From Raineya sp. (GTDB taxonomy: Bacteria; Bacteroidota; Bacteroidia; Cytophagales; Thermonemataceae), in NCBI GenBank assembly GCA_025454915.1, contig JALONN010000005.1, positions 1 to 64,000 of the forward strand: DNA of 64,000 nt, given 5' to 3'. The stretch's first letter is position 1. Each line of letters begins with the position of its first letter. The notes beneath the pieces were generated by a model, which saw only the letters and a list, made by a program, of their open reading frames with translations, was not told the origin of the DNA and did no database searches. Position numbers and translations under genes: made by a program. Shown here piece after piece: positions 17,168-25,751 of this stretch.

Positions 17168-18874
17168 ATGGGATTTCGAAAATGGATATACCAAATTTTT
17201 GTAGGAATAATATTCTCTCTGAATACCCCTATGAGCTTTGCCCAAACCCCAAATAATATGGATGAATTATTGCCTTGTCGTTTTATCTATGAAATCAATG
17301 TGGCTATTAAGTCGAAAAGACCTGATAAAAACGGAGAGCCTGTGTGGAAATATGCATTGCTTTATACTTGTAAAGAACCCAACGAAATAGAGGTGCAAAG
17401 ACAAGTCATTACTGTAAAATTTGGGAAAACAACACATCATCGGGAAATCGTAAGAGTAGAAAAAATATTTGATACCCAAGAAGATGCTCTTGCCTATGCT
17501 GAAATGAATCGAGTAATAATGGCATACTTTAAAAATGACAAAGAAAGAGTTGATCATGTGGTAAGTATGCGAGAAAATGGACTATTACCTTCCGATATTT
17601 ATACAGACTGGATTATTACTGATATAAAAGAAAAACTGCCTAAAGACTGGGAAATTGTACAGACGAAAGATGATAAAGAATCATTTCCTCAAAAATTTAC
17701 AATTCGAGCTAAATACAAAGTTTGGAAAACAAACCTGAATTTAATCAATGCATCAAAAGAGGTCATTCAAAAATCTACAGAAGAAGAATTCATCAAGAAA
17801 AATGGAAAAGAAGTAACACCCGTTATTCAATTTGCGTTACATCAGCCTTGGCGAGAAATAGAACTCAAAAACGTAGCCTATGATGAAAGAAACTGGCAAT
17901 ATTATTATGCCAATGCCCAATATTTTGGTTTGAAGGTCGTAACTTTAGAAGGCATAGGAGGGCAGTTAGAGCAAATTTATTCACCTAAAAACATAGAAAA
18001 AACACCTTTACAGGTTCATACACAGATCAGAGAAATATTGACTCCTAAAATGTTCAAAGGAGTGGCTCAGAATGCTAAAATAGGGGCAGTTTTGATGGAT
18101 AATGGTAAAATGTATCTGATAGATGACAGAAAAGGAAATTGGGCAGCTTGGAGTGATGATATGGTTGGTAAAAAAGTTGTTGTAGGAGGGGTTGAAGTCA
18201 TTAGAATAACTCAAAATGAGCCTCTTATAAACGAAAAAGGCGAATACAAAGCAGGTTCGGAAGGAGGGCAAAAAAACTACTTATTAAATGTCTCTAAAAC
18301 CAACATAAAGGTTCAATCTGAAATAACAGGGATAGCCCAAAATGCAAATATTGGCAAAGTTGTAGGCATTTCAAGAAAAGAAGATAATGTGGCTTGTATC
18401 ATTACTGAAAAAGGAGAAGTATTTTATCTGGATAATCTAAAGGAATGGGATAAAAAGTTTTTAGGTAAAAAAGTCGTAATATTCGGTTTTATAGAAAAAA
18501 GAGGGATAGCTGAGCCTACAGCTCGTATGGATAGAGACAAAGGACTCATAAAAGCCAAAGAACAGACCATCAAAGATTATAATTTTTTAACAGATTACGA
18601 GTTGCCAAAACTTCAAAAAACACCCAGTTTGGTAATGGTTTTCAAGAAAGAAATTGCTAAAAACACTACTCAAGCCATTATGGAGGCTACCAAATACCCT
18701 TATTGGGAAGGTATGGATAGCAGCAAAGGCAAGGTATATTTCTCAAAAACAGGTGAAAAATATCATATTCTGTTCCCTAATGATACAGAACTCAAGGCAT
18801 TCCAAGAAAAATATAAAAATACTCGTGAAATCTACGAAATTTATATTCCTGATTGGGAAATTCAAAAAGACTAG
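17168..18874 (+). CDS. Secreted hypothetical protein with two internal repeats
   Basis: The start at 17168 gives a signal peptide (IYQIFVGIIFSLNTPMSFAQ); the ATG at 17129 lies inside the preceding gene. Two related segments occur near residues 300-350 and 390-445: GVAQNAKIGAVLMDNGKMYL and GIAQNANIGKVVGISRKEDN, each followed by a Trp-containing stretch and GKKVVVGGV or GKKVVIFGF. They look like small beta domains. The rest has no recognised fold. The protein is 568 residues long and may act in the periplasm. No function can be assigned. Confidence 0.65.
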   Translation: MGFRKWIYQIFVGIIFSLNTPMSFAQTPNNMDELLPCRFIYEINVAIKSKRPDKNGEPVWKYALLYTCKEPNEIEVQRQVITVKFGKTTHHREIVRVEKIFDTQEDALAYAEMNRVIMAYFKNDKERVDHVVSMRENGLLPSDIYTDWIITDIKEKLPKDWEIVQTKDDKESFPQKFTIRAKYKVWKTNLNLINASKEVIQKSTEEEFIKKNGKEVTPVIQFALHQPWREIELKNVAYDERNWQYYYANAQYFGLKVVTLEGIGGQLEQIYSPKNIEKTPLQVHTQIREILTPKMFKGVAQNAKIGAVLMDNGKMYLIDDRKGNWAAWSDDMVGKKVVVGGVEVIRITQNEPLINEKGEYKAGSEGGQKNYLLNVSKTNIKVQSEITGIAQNANIGKVVGISRKEDNVACIITEKGEVFYLDNLKEWDKKFLGKKVVIFGFIEKRGIAEPTARMDRDKGLIKAKEQTIKDYNFLTDYELPKLQKTPSLVMVFKKEIAKNTTQAIMEATKYPYWEGMDSSKGKVYFSKTGEKYHILFPNDTELKAFQEKYKNTREIYEIYIPDWEIQKD

Positions 18875-18894
18875 ATCTATCTTAATTTAATCTT

Positions 18895-19455
18895 TTATCC
18901 TTTGGGAAAATCAGGTTCGTTACAAACACGAAGCATTTGGTTGAAGTGCCTTAAATTATGCCATAATTCAATTTTAAAATAATCACCTAAATTAAATTTA
19001 ATTAGTTTACTTACAGATGAAGGTACTTTGATTTTGTTGATGTCTACAGATAAATCTTGTGCTTTTTGTGCAAAATAGATAATACGCTCTAAATATGTGA
19101 TGTATTCAAACACAATATCTTTTGAATAAGTACTTTGGGTTGGGTGTAGAGCCAATGGTGCTGGTGTTTTTACTTTGTAATTGGGTTTTACAAAATTTAA
19201 GAATATTTTTCCAAGAAAACTGGTTTTATATGCCTTGGGAGTAGCTATTTTTTCAGCTTTAGCCAAACCACTCTCTACGGCATGCTCATATTTATCGAAG
19301 ACAATTAGTAAATGGTGCATACACTCAGCCACCGACCACGATTTAGGGGAAGGCTTCCAGTTTAATTGTTTTTCAGAGAACTTCTGGAAAGCCAAAGAGG
19401 CTTCTTCTTTTAAATTATTCAATGATGTGATACATTCTGCTAGATGTGTTTGCAT
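18895..19455 (-). CDS. DinB-like four-helix protein
   Basis: The N-terminal ECITSLNNLKEEASLAFQKF, the motif WKPSPKSWSVAECMHHLLIV and the C-terminal ELWHNLRHFNQMLRVCNEPD fit the DinB_2/YfiT metal-binding superfamily, whose His residues (here in CMHHL and LRHF) usually bind a divalent metal. Such enzymes include thiol transferases; the substrate here is unknown. The gene begins three bases after the stop of the glycosyltransferase gene and is translated with it. Confidence 0.8.
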   Translation of the reverse strand: MQTHLAECITSLNNLKEEASLAFQKFSEKQLNWKPSPKSWSVAECMHHLLIVFDKYEHAVESGLAKAEKIATPKAYKTSFLGKIFLNFVKPNYKVKTPAPLALHPTQSTYSKDIVFEYITYLERIIYFAQKAQDLSVDINKIKVPSSVSKLIKFNLGDYFKIELWHNLRHFNQMLRVCNEPDFPKG

Positions 19456-19458
19456 ACG

Positions 19459-20589
19459 TCAGGATTTATTTATTTCAATACTTTCAAATACATTTTTGTA
19501 GTTTAAGGCTTCATGGATATGTGTATAACGTTCTTTCACTAAATCTAGACATAAATTACCCATATTTTTTAGAATTTCTGCTTCCGTATCTGCAAATGCC
19601 AGTAAGGCTTCTCTGCAACTTTCACCATTTCCAGCTTCAAACAAAAAAGCTGTTTCTTGTGATAATACATCTGCCATACCTGCTACCTTAGCTCCAATAA
19701 TGGGAATACCCAAAGCCATGGATTCTAAAAGCACATTAGGCATTCCATCATAAAAAGAAGGAATAGCCACAGCATCGCAGGCTGGATAATAACCCAGCAA
19801 GGCATAACGGTCAATGAACTCATAATGAGTGTAATTGATGTCTGATTCGGCAACTAAAAACTCTCTCATTTCTGACTGCATCTCACCAACAATCAACAAA
19901 TGAATTCTATCAGCAACATCTGCTTTTAAAATTTCCTGTAGGAAAAATAAACCACCTTTCTTTTCTTTCAGATGTCCAAATAAACCCACAACCTTATGCG
20001 AGTAATCTACATGCGTTTTTCGCCAATTCTCAGCATGCTGTAAATCCATTGGAAGCACTTGCCAATGCTCTAAATCAATACCGTTCGGAGTATAAACAGT
20101 GTTCAGTGTTTTATATAACTGATTTATTTTGAATGTTTTATCTTTGCTGACAGAACAAATCATAGATGATTGAAGCAAACAGTCTTCTACAATTTGTTTA
20201 CGTCTTGGAGAAAATAAACCTGCATCAAAATCATTTCCACGAAGTAAGGTTATCAGTGTTAAGTTAAAAATTTTACTAACAAAAGGGGCAAAAAACATGG
20301 TTGCATACCCACCAAAAACAGCCAAATGTGTATGCTTTTCTTTGGCTATATAGTTTTCTAGAAAGTTAAAAAGACAGTTAAATGTATGAGCTAAATCTTC
20401 GTCTGTAGGAAATAAAATATCTTTACCTAATTGCGTTTGGTTTATTTTGATTTCGGGTGTGTGTTGGGTAAAATGAATCAAATCTATATCCACACCTATT
20501 TTTCGTAAATTAAAAACAATTCTATCACAAGATTGAGCCATTCCACCTCTGTTGGGGGGGTAATTTTCTGTGAGCCAAAGTATTTTCAT
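19459..20589 (-). CDS. Family 4 glycosyltransferase
   Basis: The N-terminal half begins with ILWLTENYPPNRGGMAQ, the glycine-rich acceptor-side loop, and the C-terminal half shows KVVGLFGHLKEKKG and IPSFYDGMPNVLLESMALGI, the donor-binding signature of GT4 enzymes (the first acidic residue of the E-x7-E pair is Asp here). GT4 enzymes transfer sugars from nucleotide-activated donors with retention of configuration, usually for lipids or surface polysaccharide. No other polysaccharide genes are adjacent, so the product is unknown. Confidence 0.88.
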   Translation of the reverse strand: MKILWLTENYPPNRGGMAQSCDRIVFNLRKIGVDIDLIHFTQHTPEIKINQTQLGKDILFPTDEDLAHTFNCLFNFLENYIAKEKHTHLAVFGGYATMFFAPFVSKIFNLTLITLLRGNDFDAGLFSPRRKQIVEDCLLQSSMICSVSKDKTFKINQLYKTLNTVYTPNGIDLEHWQVLPMDLQHAENWRKTHVDYSHKVVGLFGHLKEKKGGLFFLQEILKADVADRIHLLIVGEMQSEMREFLVAESDINYTHYEFIDRYALLGYYPACDAVAIPSFYDGMPNVLLESMALGIPIIGAKVAGMADVLSQETAFLFEAGNGESCREALLAFADTEAEILKNMGNLCLDLVKERYTHIHEALNYKNVFESIEINKS

Positions 20590-20635
20590 GATATGTCAGC
20601 TAAGTTTTAGTTGCTAGGGCTTTAAAGCTAAAAAA

Positions 20636-20664
20636 AATCCCTAAATCTTCAAGATTTAGGGATT
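20636..20664 (-). terminator. Intrinsic terminator between the redoxin and glycosyltransferase genes
   Basis: AATCCCTAAATCTT and AAGATTTAGGGATT form a 14-bp near-perfect palindrome; on the minus strand it lies downstream of the redoxin gene and is followed by a T-run. Confidence 0.85.
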
Positions 20665-20688
20665 AAAAAGTTTTAGGATGTTTATGAA

Positions 20689-21309
20689 TTAAGCCTTTTT
20701 CCATTTAATGGTACAACCAATTGCTTTTGCTTGGTCTTTTTCTACTTTTTTACCACTTAAAAGGTTGTTGATGGCATCTTCTACATATTTTACAGTAGCT
20801 TTGGTAGCATCTTTGGGGCTGTCATCAATGGCACCAACATAACGTACTACAAAGTTTGCTTTTTTATCTTTTTCTAATACAAATACATGAGGAGTATTGG
20901 TTGCTCCAAAAGCAGTTGCTACACCTTGTGTCTCATCTACCAAATAAGGGAAAGTAAACCCTTTTTCTTTGGCTCTGACAATCATATTCTCGAAAGAGTC
21001 ATCTGGTTCAGCTTTTACATCGTTGGGGTTAATTGCTACAACTGGATAACCTTTTGATTTGAATTGAGCGTCTAATGCAATAATTCTGTCTTCATACATT
21101 TTTGAGAAAGGGCAGTGGTTGCAGGTAAAAACTACAATAGCACCTTTTACATCTTTCATACTTTTTAAAGAAACCATATTGCCATCAATATTCTTTAAAT
21201 TAAAGTCTTTTACCTTATCACCGGGCTTATATCCGCCTTTGTTAGTGGCATTTACAAATAAAAGTAATGCCATTGCCAGAATACTGATGGATGCAAATAG
21301 CTTTTTCAT
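20689..21309 (-). CDS. Exported AhpC/TSA-like thioredoxin-fold protein
   Basis: A signal peptide (KKLFASISILAMALLLFVNA) is followed by a redoxin domain: GDKVKDFNLKNIDGNMVSLK, VVFTCNHCPFSKMYEDR with a CNHC active site, and GATNTPHVFVLEK with the cis-Pro. Proteins of this type reduce or oxidise exported thiols. It lies behind a second exported thioredoxin on the same strand (21340-21810), separated by 30 bases, which suggests a small periplasmic redox unit. Confidence 0.88.
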   Translation of the reverse strand: MKKLFASISILAMALLLFVNATNKGGYKPGDKVKDFNLKNIDGNMVSLKSMKDVKGAIVVFTCNHCPFSKMYEDRIIALDAQFKSKGYPVVAINPNDVKAEPDDSFENMIVRAKEKGFTFPYLVDETQGVATAFGATNTPHVFVLEKDKKANFVVRYVGAIDDSPKDATKATVKYVEDAINNLLSGKKVEKDQAKAIGCTIKWKKA

Positions 21310-21339
21310 ATTTTTTTGAGTTTAAGTTAAATAAGAAAT

Positions 21340-21810
21340 TTATTGAATAGATTTGACTTTCTTTTCTAAGGTTTCAAGAGTAGTTTCTTCATTGATAAAA
21401 ATGCGTTTTTTCCCTTTTAAAATAATAGTTACTGGAATTGCACCTTGCCACGAAGGCTCTACATCATTAATCCAAGTATCATACTTGGTTTCATCTAATA
21501 AATATGTTTTGAAACCAATTTGTTTTTTGTTCAACAGTTTTTTTGTCTTCTCAATATCTTCTGCAAAATCCAAACTAATCATCAATATTTTTACATCCTT
21601 ATTATTTTCTGCAAGCTGTTTGAATGCAGGTAACTCCTTGACACATGGGGCACACCAAGTAGCCCAAAAATTGATAACATACACACTATTATCTTGTGGA
21701 GCAAGCATTTGCATCATTTGAGGTTTTTTGATTACTTCAACATCTTGTGCTTGTAAACCAAAGGATATAATAAAAAGAACAATACCAAAACAGAAGGCTT
21801 TCATCATCAA
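21340..21810 (-). CDS. TlpA-like exported thioredoxin
   Basis: The signal peptide (FCFGIVLFIISFGLQAQ) precedes a thioredoxin fold with the active site NFWATWCAPCVKELP and the cis-Pro region GAIPVTIIL. TlpA/ResA-like proteins keep periplasmic cysteines reduced, often for cytochrome c maturation. MMMKAF has three possible Met starts; the first is used. No cytochrome genes lie nearby. Confidence 0.88.
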   Translation of the reverse strand: MMMKAFCFGIVLFIISFGLQAQDVEVIKKPQMMQMLAPQDNSVYVINFWATWCAPCVKELPAFKQLAENNKDVKILMISLDFAEDIEKTKKLLNKKQIGFKTYLLDETKYDTWINDVEPSWQGAIPVTIILKGKKRIFINEETTLETLEKKVKSIQ

Positions 21811-22000
21811 TATTTTAAAGGGTATAACGATTGATAAAATGGAAAATTACATTTATTCAACAATAATTTCTGAAAAAAGATTTAATAGACCACACAAAAA
21901 ATACTTTATAGAACTTTTACCAAATTTTATTAGGCTCTTAATCTTAATAAAGTATTATGTATTCACGAAAAAATCATATTATTTTCTGTACTTATCCACA

Positions 22001-22008
22001 TAACTTTG
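22001..22008 (+). promoter_or_regulatory. -7 box of the phaEC promoter
   Basis: TAACTTTG matches the Bacteroidota -7 consensus. It predicts a transcript start near 22013-22015, so translation must begin at the ATG at 22036, not at 22006. Confidence 0.55.
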
Positions 22009-22035
22009 TATATTTCGGAAAAACTTCTCGTATCC

Positions 22036-23262
22036 ATGAACAAACCTTATAATTTCTTTGAGTATTGGATGAAAGACCTCAAAGAGCAGAATACAACGCC
22101 CATGCAGGCTTATCAAGATTTTTTTAAGCAGTGGACACAGCCCGAACAAACAAAAAAGGCAGAACCAGGTACACCAGAGTTTTTTGGACAAATGATGCAG
22201 TCGCAGATGGAAATGGGTAAAATGTGGATGGAAAATGTGCAGTCCCTTTTTGAACAAATTGCCCCCAAACGCAAAGAAGCAAATCTTTTTGAACAATGGA
22301 GTAAAATGTATGGTTTGTGGAACAGCCAGTTTGGTAAACCTTTTGCAGGGCAATCCACACAAAGAAATGATGTTGCTGAAACATTTAGCAATATCATGAC
22401 ATTTTCTCAGAACTATATGAAAATGTATGAGTTATGGCAACCTATCTTAGAGCAGATAAATATAGGTAAAAAACCTAAGAAAAATGCTTTTCAAGAGTTT
22501 ATGGAGAGCTTTAGCCTAGATAAATACAATGAAGTGGTAAGCAATGTTTTTGGAAGCATTACTCCCAAACAATCATCCAATTTTTTAGAGGAGATTTCGG
22601 GTTTTTCTAAAAAACTTTTAGACAGTATCAACCAGCAAACAGGTGGAGGTTTAGAGAAACTTGCCCAAAAATTCCCTGAAATGATTAGCCAAATGCAAGA
22701 AACACAGTATCAGGCATTGGGTAAAATGAAAAAGGGAGTAGCTCCTTTTATGAAAATGCTACCAGATAGCAAAGAAAAAGAACTTTTGGAACTGAGTATT
22801 GATATGCAAGATGATTACACATATTACTATGTGAAATCAAATGAAATGCAAAATCTCGTACAAGCTACAGCTCAGAAGGCTATGGAAAAAACGTTGAAAA
22901 CTGTACTTGATAAAGTAGCTAAAGACCCCAATAAAATGGTTACTTACGAAGAGTTTTTTAATACATGGATGGATACTACCGAACCCATGATGATAGAGCT
23001 TTACAGAAGCCCTGCATTTGGTAAATTACAAGCCGAATCTATGTCAGTAAGCACTTCTATCAAAAATCGTTTTGAAAAGCAACTCGAAATACTATTAGAA
23101 CCTCTTCCCATTGCACCACGTTCTGAAATTGATGAACTTAACGCAATTATTCACGAACTGAGAGGTAAAATCAGAAATCTTGAAAAAATGGTAGATACAC
23201 AAGACGAACAAAAAAGTTCGGATACTACTTCTACTACCACCAAACGTGGAAAAACAAAATAA
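22036..23262 (+). CDS. phaE: Polyhydroxyalkanoate synthase, PhaE subunit (class III)
   Basis: The 408-residue protein is helical and rich in Gln, Met and Lys, with the PhaE features: an N-terminal MNKPYNFFEYWMKDLKEQ, a Met/Gln-rich middle (MMQSQMEMGKMWMENVQSLF), the conserved segment MMIELYRSPAFGKLQAES and a C-terminal coiled coil (AIIHELRGKIRNLEKMVDTQ). PhaE activates PhaC, which is the catalytic subunit. It is 30 bases upstream of phaC. It lacks catalytic residues, as expected. The tail (DTTSTTTKRGKTK) is basic. Confidence 0.88.
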   Translation: MNKPYNFFEYWMKDLKEQNTTPMQAYQDFFKQWTQPEQTKKAEPGTPEFFGQMMQSQMEMGKMWMENVQSLFEQIAPKRKEANLFEQWSKMYGLWNSQFGKPFAGQSTQRNDVAETFSNIMTFSQNYMKMYELWQPILEQINIGKKPKKNAFQEFMESFSLDKYNEVVSNVFGSITPKQSSNFLEEISGFSKKLLDSINQQTGGGLEKLAQKFPEMISQMQETQYQALGKMKKGVAPFMKMLPDSKEKELLELSIDMQDDYTYYYVKSNEMQNLVQATAQKAMEKTLKTVLDKVAKDPNKMVTYEEFFNTWMDTTEPMMIELYRSPAFGKLQAESMSVSTSIKNRFEKQLEILLEPLPIAPRSEIDELNAIIHELRGKIRNLEKMVDTQDEQKSSDTTSTTTKRGKTK

Positions 23263-23292
23263 ACCCTGTATTTCGACTAAACTTAACAAATC

Positions 23293-24351
23293 ATGTTACC
23301 AGAACAGATATTTTCACTTTCAGAAAAATATAAAGAAAGAACAGAAAAATTAGCTCAAAGCTATCAGATTTTATATGATGTAGAAGAAATAGATATTGCC
23401 ACAGCTCCCAAAGACTTGGTATGGAATGATGGTAAAATTAGTTTATATCGTTATCAGCGTAAAACCAAAGCAACAGTCAAAACGCCATTGCTTATTTCGT
23501 ATGCTCTTGTTAATAAGCAAGATATGATGGACTTACAGCCTGATAGAAGTGTAATTCGTAAATTTTTGGATTTAGGACTAGATGTTTATATCATTGATTG
23601 GGGCTATGTAACAAGAGCCGATAGATACACCTCTATGGATGACTATATCAATGGTTATATCGGTGGATGTGTGGACTATATCCGTAAAACTCATAAAATA
23701 GATAAAGTCAATTTATTGGGTGTTTGTCAGGGTGGAACGTTTAGCACCATCTATTCAGCCATTAATCCCCAAAAAATTAAAAATTTGGTAGTAATGGTTG
23801 CCCCTATAGACTTCTCCAATAAAGAAGGATTGCTTTTTCAGTGGTCAACTTATTTGGATGTAGATAAAATGATTGAAAATAATGGGGGTATTATGCCTGG
23901 GGAAATGCTCAATATAGGTTTTGATATGCTTAAACCGATGAGTAAATTCAGGAAATATACCTCTGTTGTGGATATGATGGATGATGAAGCTAAACTAATG
24001 AACTTCTTGAGAATGGAAAAATGGGTTGCTAACAGCCCTGACCAAGCAGGAGAGTGTTTCAAACAGTTTATCAAAGACTTATATCAGGACAATAAACTTA
24101 TCAAAGGGGAGTTAGTGGTTGGAAAACACAAAGTAAATTTGAAAAATCTAACCATGCCAGTTCTCAATATTTACGCCGAAGCTGACCATTTAGTACCACC
24201 TCCTTGTTCAATTCCTTTGGAAAAACATATTGGTTCCAAAGATGTCCAAACCTATAAATTCCCTGGCGGACATATTGGGGTGTTTGTGGGTGCACGTTCA
24301 CAAAATGAACTCAGTCCTACGATTGTAAGTTGGCTTAAAGAGAGAGATTAA
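23293..24351 (+). CDS. phaC: Polyhydroxyalkanoate synthase, catalytic PhaC subunit (class III)
   Basis: This alpha/beta-hydrolase polymerises (R)-3-hydroxyacyl-CoA into polyester granules. The nucleophile box is GVCQGGT with C145, the Asp is D298 in AEADHLVPP and the His is H327 in GGHIGVFVG; the spacing equals that of the Allochromatium enzyme (149/302/331, from memory) with a constant offset of four. At 352 residues it has class III rather than class I/II length, and the adjacent phaE agrees. IIDWGYVTRADRYTSMDDYI is typical of class III enzymes. No phaA, phaB, phasin or depolymerase gene is next to it, so monomer supply is encoded elsewhere. Confidence 0.95.
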   Translation: MLPEQIFSLSEKYKERTEKLAQSYQILYDVEEIDIATAPKDLVWNDGKISLYRYQRKTKATVKTPLLISYALVNKQDMMDLQPDRSVIRKFLDLGLDVYIIDWGYVTRADRYTSMDDYINGYIGGCVDYIRKTHKIDKVNLLGVCQGGTFSTIYSAINPQKIKNLVVMVAPIDFSNKEGLLFQWSTYLDVDKMIENNGGIMPGEMLNIGFDMLKPMSKFRKYTSVVDMMDDEAKLMNFLRMEKWVANSPDQAGECFKQFIKDLYQDNKLIKGELVVGKHKVNLKNLTMPVLNIYAEADHLVPPPCSIPLEKHIGSKDVQTYKFPGGHIGVFVGARSQNELSPTIVSWLKERD

Positions 24352-24361
24352 TTTGAAATTT

Positions 24362-24389
24362 AAAGTCTTGCAGATTTCTGCAAGACTTT
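24362..24389 (+). terminator. Intrinsic terminator after phaC
   Basis: AAAGTCTTGCAG (24362-24373) pairs perfectly with CTGCAAGACTTT (24378-24389) around ATTT, with a T-rich tail. It separates phaEC from the DinB-like gene and supports the start of that gene at 24410. Confidence 0.88.
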
Positions 24390-24409
24390 TGTCATTTAAT
24401 ATAAAAACC

Positions 24410-24931
24410 ATGAATCAGCAAGAGATTATCAAGCAGTTAGAGGAAAACCATCAGGATTTTATTCATTATATCAATACTTTATCTAAAGACCAATTTATTT
24501 TTAGGAAAGGTGAAAAATGGTCTGCTGGGCAACAGTTAGAGCATATTTGTAGAGCTGTAAGCCCTCTGAATTTGGCATTTTCATTGCCTAATTTTGTATT
24601 GAAAATGCTTTTTGGAAAAGCCAATAGACCTTCTAAAAGCTACGAAGAACTTGTAAAAAAATATCAGGATAAACTGCAAAATGGAGCAACAGCAACAGGC
24701 AGATTTGTGCCTCCAGTTATCAAGACTGAACAAAAAGAGCGTTTGTGTAAAAAACTTTCAAAAACTGTTGATACACTGAATCAAAAGATAAGAAATTACA
24801 CAGAACAAGAATTGGATACATTTATTTTACCACATCCGTTGTTGGGGAAAGTAACCATCAGAGAAATGTTGTATTTTACAATTTATCATGTAGAACACCA
24901 CTTGGGTATCTGTAAAAGAGATATAAGCTAA
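24410..24931 (+). CDS. DinB-like four-helix protein
   Basis: The protein shows KGEKWSAGQQLEHICRAVSP in the first half and MLYFTIYHVEHHLGICKRDI at the end, the two His-containing helices of the DinB_2 superfamily (compare 18895-19455). The start at 24410 follows the terminator; the ATG at 24353 would place the hairpin inside the gene. The metal-dependent transferase activity known for some relatives cannot be assumed. The stop codon abuts the left end of the cassette-like island. Confidence 0.82.
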   Translation: MNQQEIIKQLEENHQDFIHYINTLSKDQFIFRKGEKWSAGQQLEHICRAVSPLNLAFSLPNFVLKMLFGKANRPSKSYEELVKKYQDKLQNGATATGRFVPPVIKTEQKERLCKKLSKTVDTLNQKIRNYTEQELDTFILPHPLLGKVTIREMLYFTIYHVEHHLGICKRDIS

Positions 24932-24934
24932 TAT

Positions 24935-24962
24935 TTACAAAACTTTCATGAGTATTCTAACG
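24935..24962 (-). other. Displaced copy of the 3' end of the TauE-like gene (candidate attachment half)
   Basis: Read on the minus strand, these bases encode TVRILMKVL followed by TAA. The TauE-like gene at 28297 ends SVRMLMKVL-TAA. Fifteen bases including the stop codon are identical and the other differences fall mostly on third codon positions. It is not attached to an open reading frame here. Confidence 0.7.
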
Positions 24963-25067
24963 GTTTCAGAGCTCAAAACTGTTAAACTGCACAGAATTTG
25001 AATAGAAGCACAAAGCTCTAAGTTTGCACGTCATCCGTCTGACACAAAACCTTGTTGGCAGCTGGTG
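24956..25067 (-). other. attC-like imperfect palindrome, site A
   Basis: Lies behind the tautomerase gene in the gene's reading direction. It starts on the plus strand with CTAACGGTTTCAGAGCTC and ends with TTGTTGGCAGCTGGTGTTTC. The inner segment AGAAGCACAAAGCTCTAAG shares its core with site B. The outer arms pair imperfectly with bulges (GGTTT/AAACC, CAGA/TCTG). Confidence 0.5.
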
Positions 25068-25074
25068 TTTCTTT

Positions 25075-25464
25075 TTAAACATTTACTTTATAATTTAGTG
25101 CCAATTCGTCTCCTGGCAAACCTCTAATTCCCCAATTAAACTTTGGTGTCTCAAAGATTGTAATTTCAATGTCGTTCTCCAATATATTCAACTGTTCACG
25201 AAACCGTTCATACATTAGTTTTATAAATTCTTTTTTTGCTTCAATGCTTCTACCTTCAAAAATACTTAGTTCTACTATTGTGTATTTCTCAGTCCGACCG
25301 TTTGGGAAATAAAAGTTATCAGAGTCTAATGGGAAGAATCTTTGAAACTTTTTGTCTGCTGGAAATTTAAGAGCGTCAACAATACATGAATGAATTACTT
25401 CCGACATTTTGGTCTTATATTTATTTAATTCTTGAGCTAATCCAAAAACTTTAATTTGTCCCAT
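25075..25464 (-). CDS. Tautomerase-family protein, cassette gene 1
   Basis: The 129-residue sequence matches the Tautomerase_2 type: MGQIKVFGLAQELNKYKTKM, then FPADKKFQRFFPLDSDNF, TIVELSIFEGRSIEAKKEFI and the conserved ending ETPKFNWGIRGLPGDELALN. It has no Pro directly after the initiator Met, unlike 4-oxalocrotonate tautomerase, so catalytic activity of that kind is doubtful. The alternative start two codons upstream is at 25470. The gene stands alone between two palindromic sites and shares direction with the next three genes. Confidence 0.82.
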   Translation of the reverse strand: MGQIKVFGLAQELNKYKTKMSEVIHSCIVDALKFPADKKFQRFFPLDSDNFYFPNGRTEKYTIVELSIFEGRSIEAKKEFIKLMYERFREQLNILENDIEITIFETPKFNWGIRGLPGDELALNYKVNV

Positions 25465-25517
25465 ATTCAATTATTATAAAATTATACGATTCTTTTTTGT
25501 ATGAATGTTGTCCTGCT

Positions 25518-25554
25518 CGTTGAGAGGGAAGCCCGAAGGGCTTCCCTCTCAACG
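25518..25554. repeat. Perfect 17-bp inverted repeat with GAA loop
   Basis: The arms 25518-25534 and 25538-25554 are perfectly complementary (CGTTGAGAGGGAAGCCC and GGGCTTCCCTCTCAACG). It lies in the 5' flank of the tautomerase gene and abuts the AACGGTTT end of site B. It could serve as bidirectional terminator or be a small palindromic repeat inserted in the site. Confidence 0.8.
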
Positions 25555-25695
25555 GTTTGGGGCTTTGCGTTCGGACGGGTTTCGGAGAACAAAGCTTTAA
25601 TTTATTACTGTATTTCATTAGAAGCATATAGCTCCAAGTTTACACGTCAGCCCGCCTTGAACAAATGTAATATTGTGCGTTTGCTGTTTAGTTGC
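25551..25695 (-). other. attC-like imperfect palindrome, site B
   Basis: Starts AACGGTTTGGGGCTTTGCG, contains GTTCGGACGGG that mirrors GCCCGCCTTGAAC, and has the shared centre TAGAAGCATATAGCTCCAAG. The right side reads TTGTGCGTTTGCTG before the 3' end of the NADAR gene. Confidence 0.5.
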
Positions 25696-25751
25696 TACAA
25701 AGTTTATTTTTTTCACTTTTCTTAAAACTTGTTTCATTTATTTTCCGGTTG

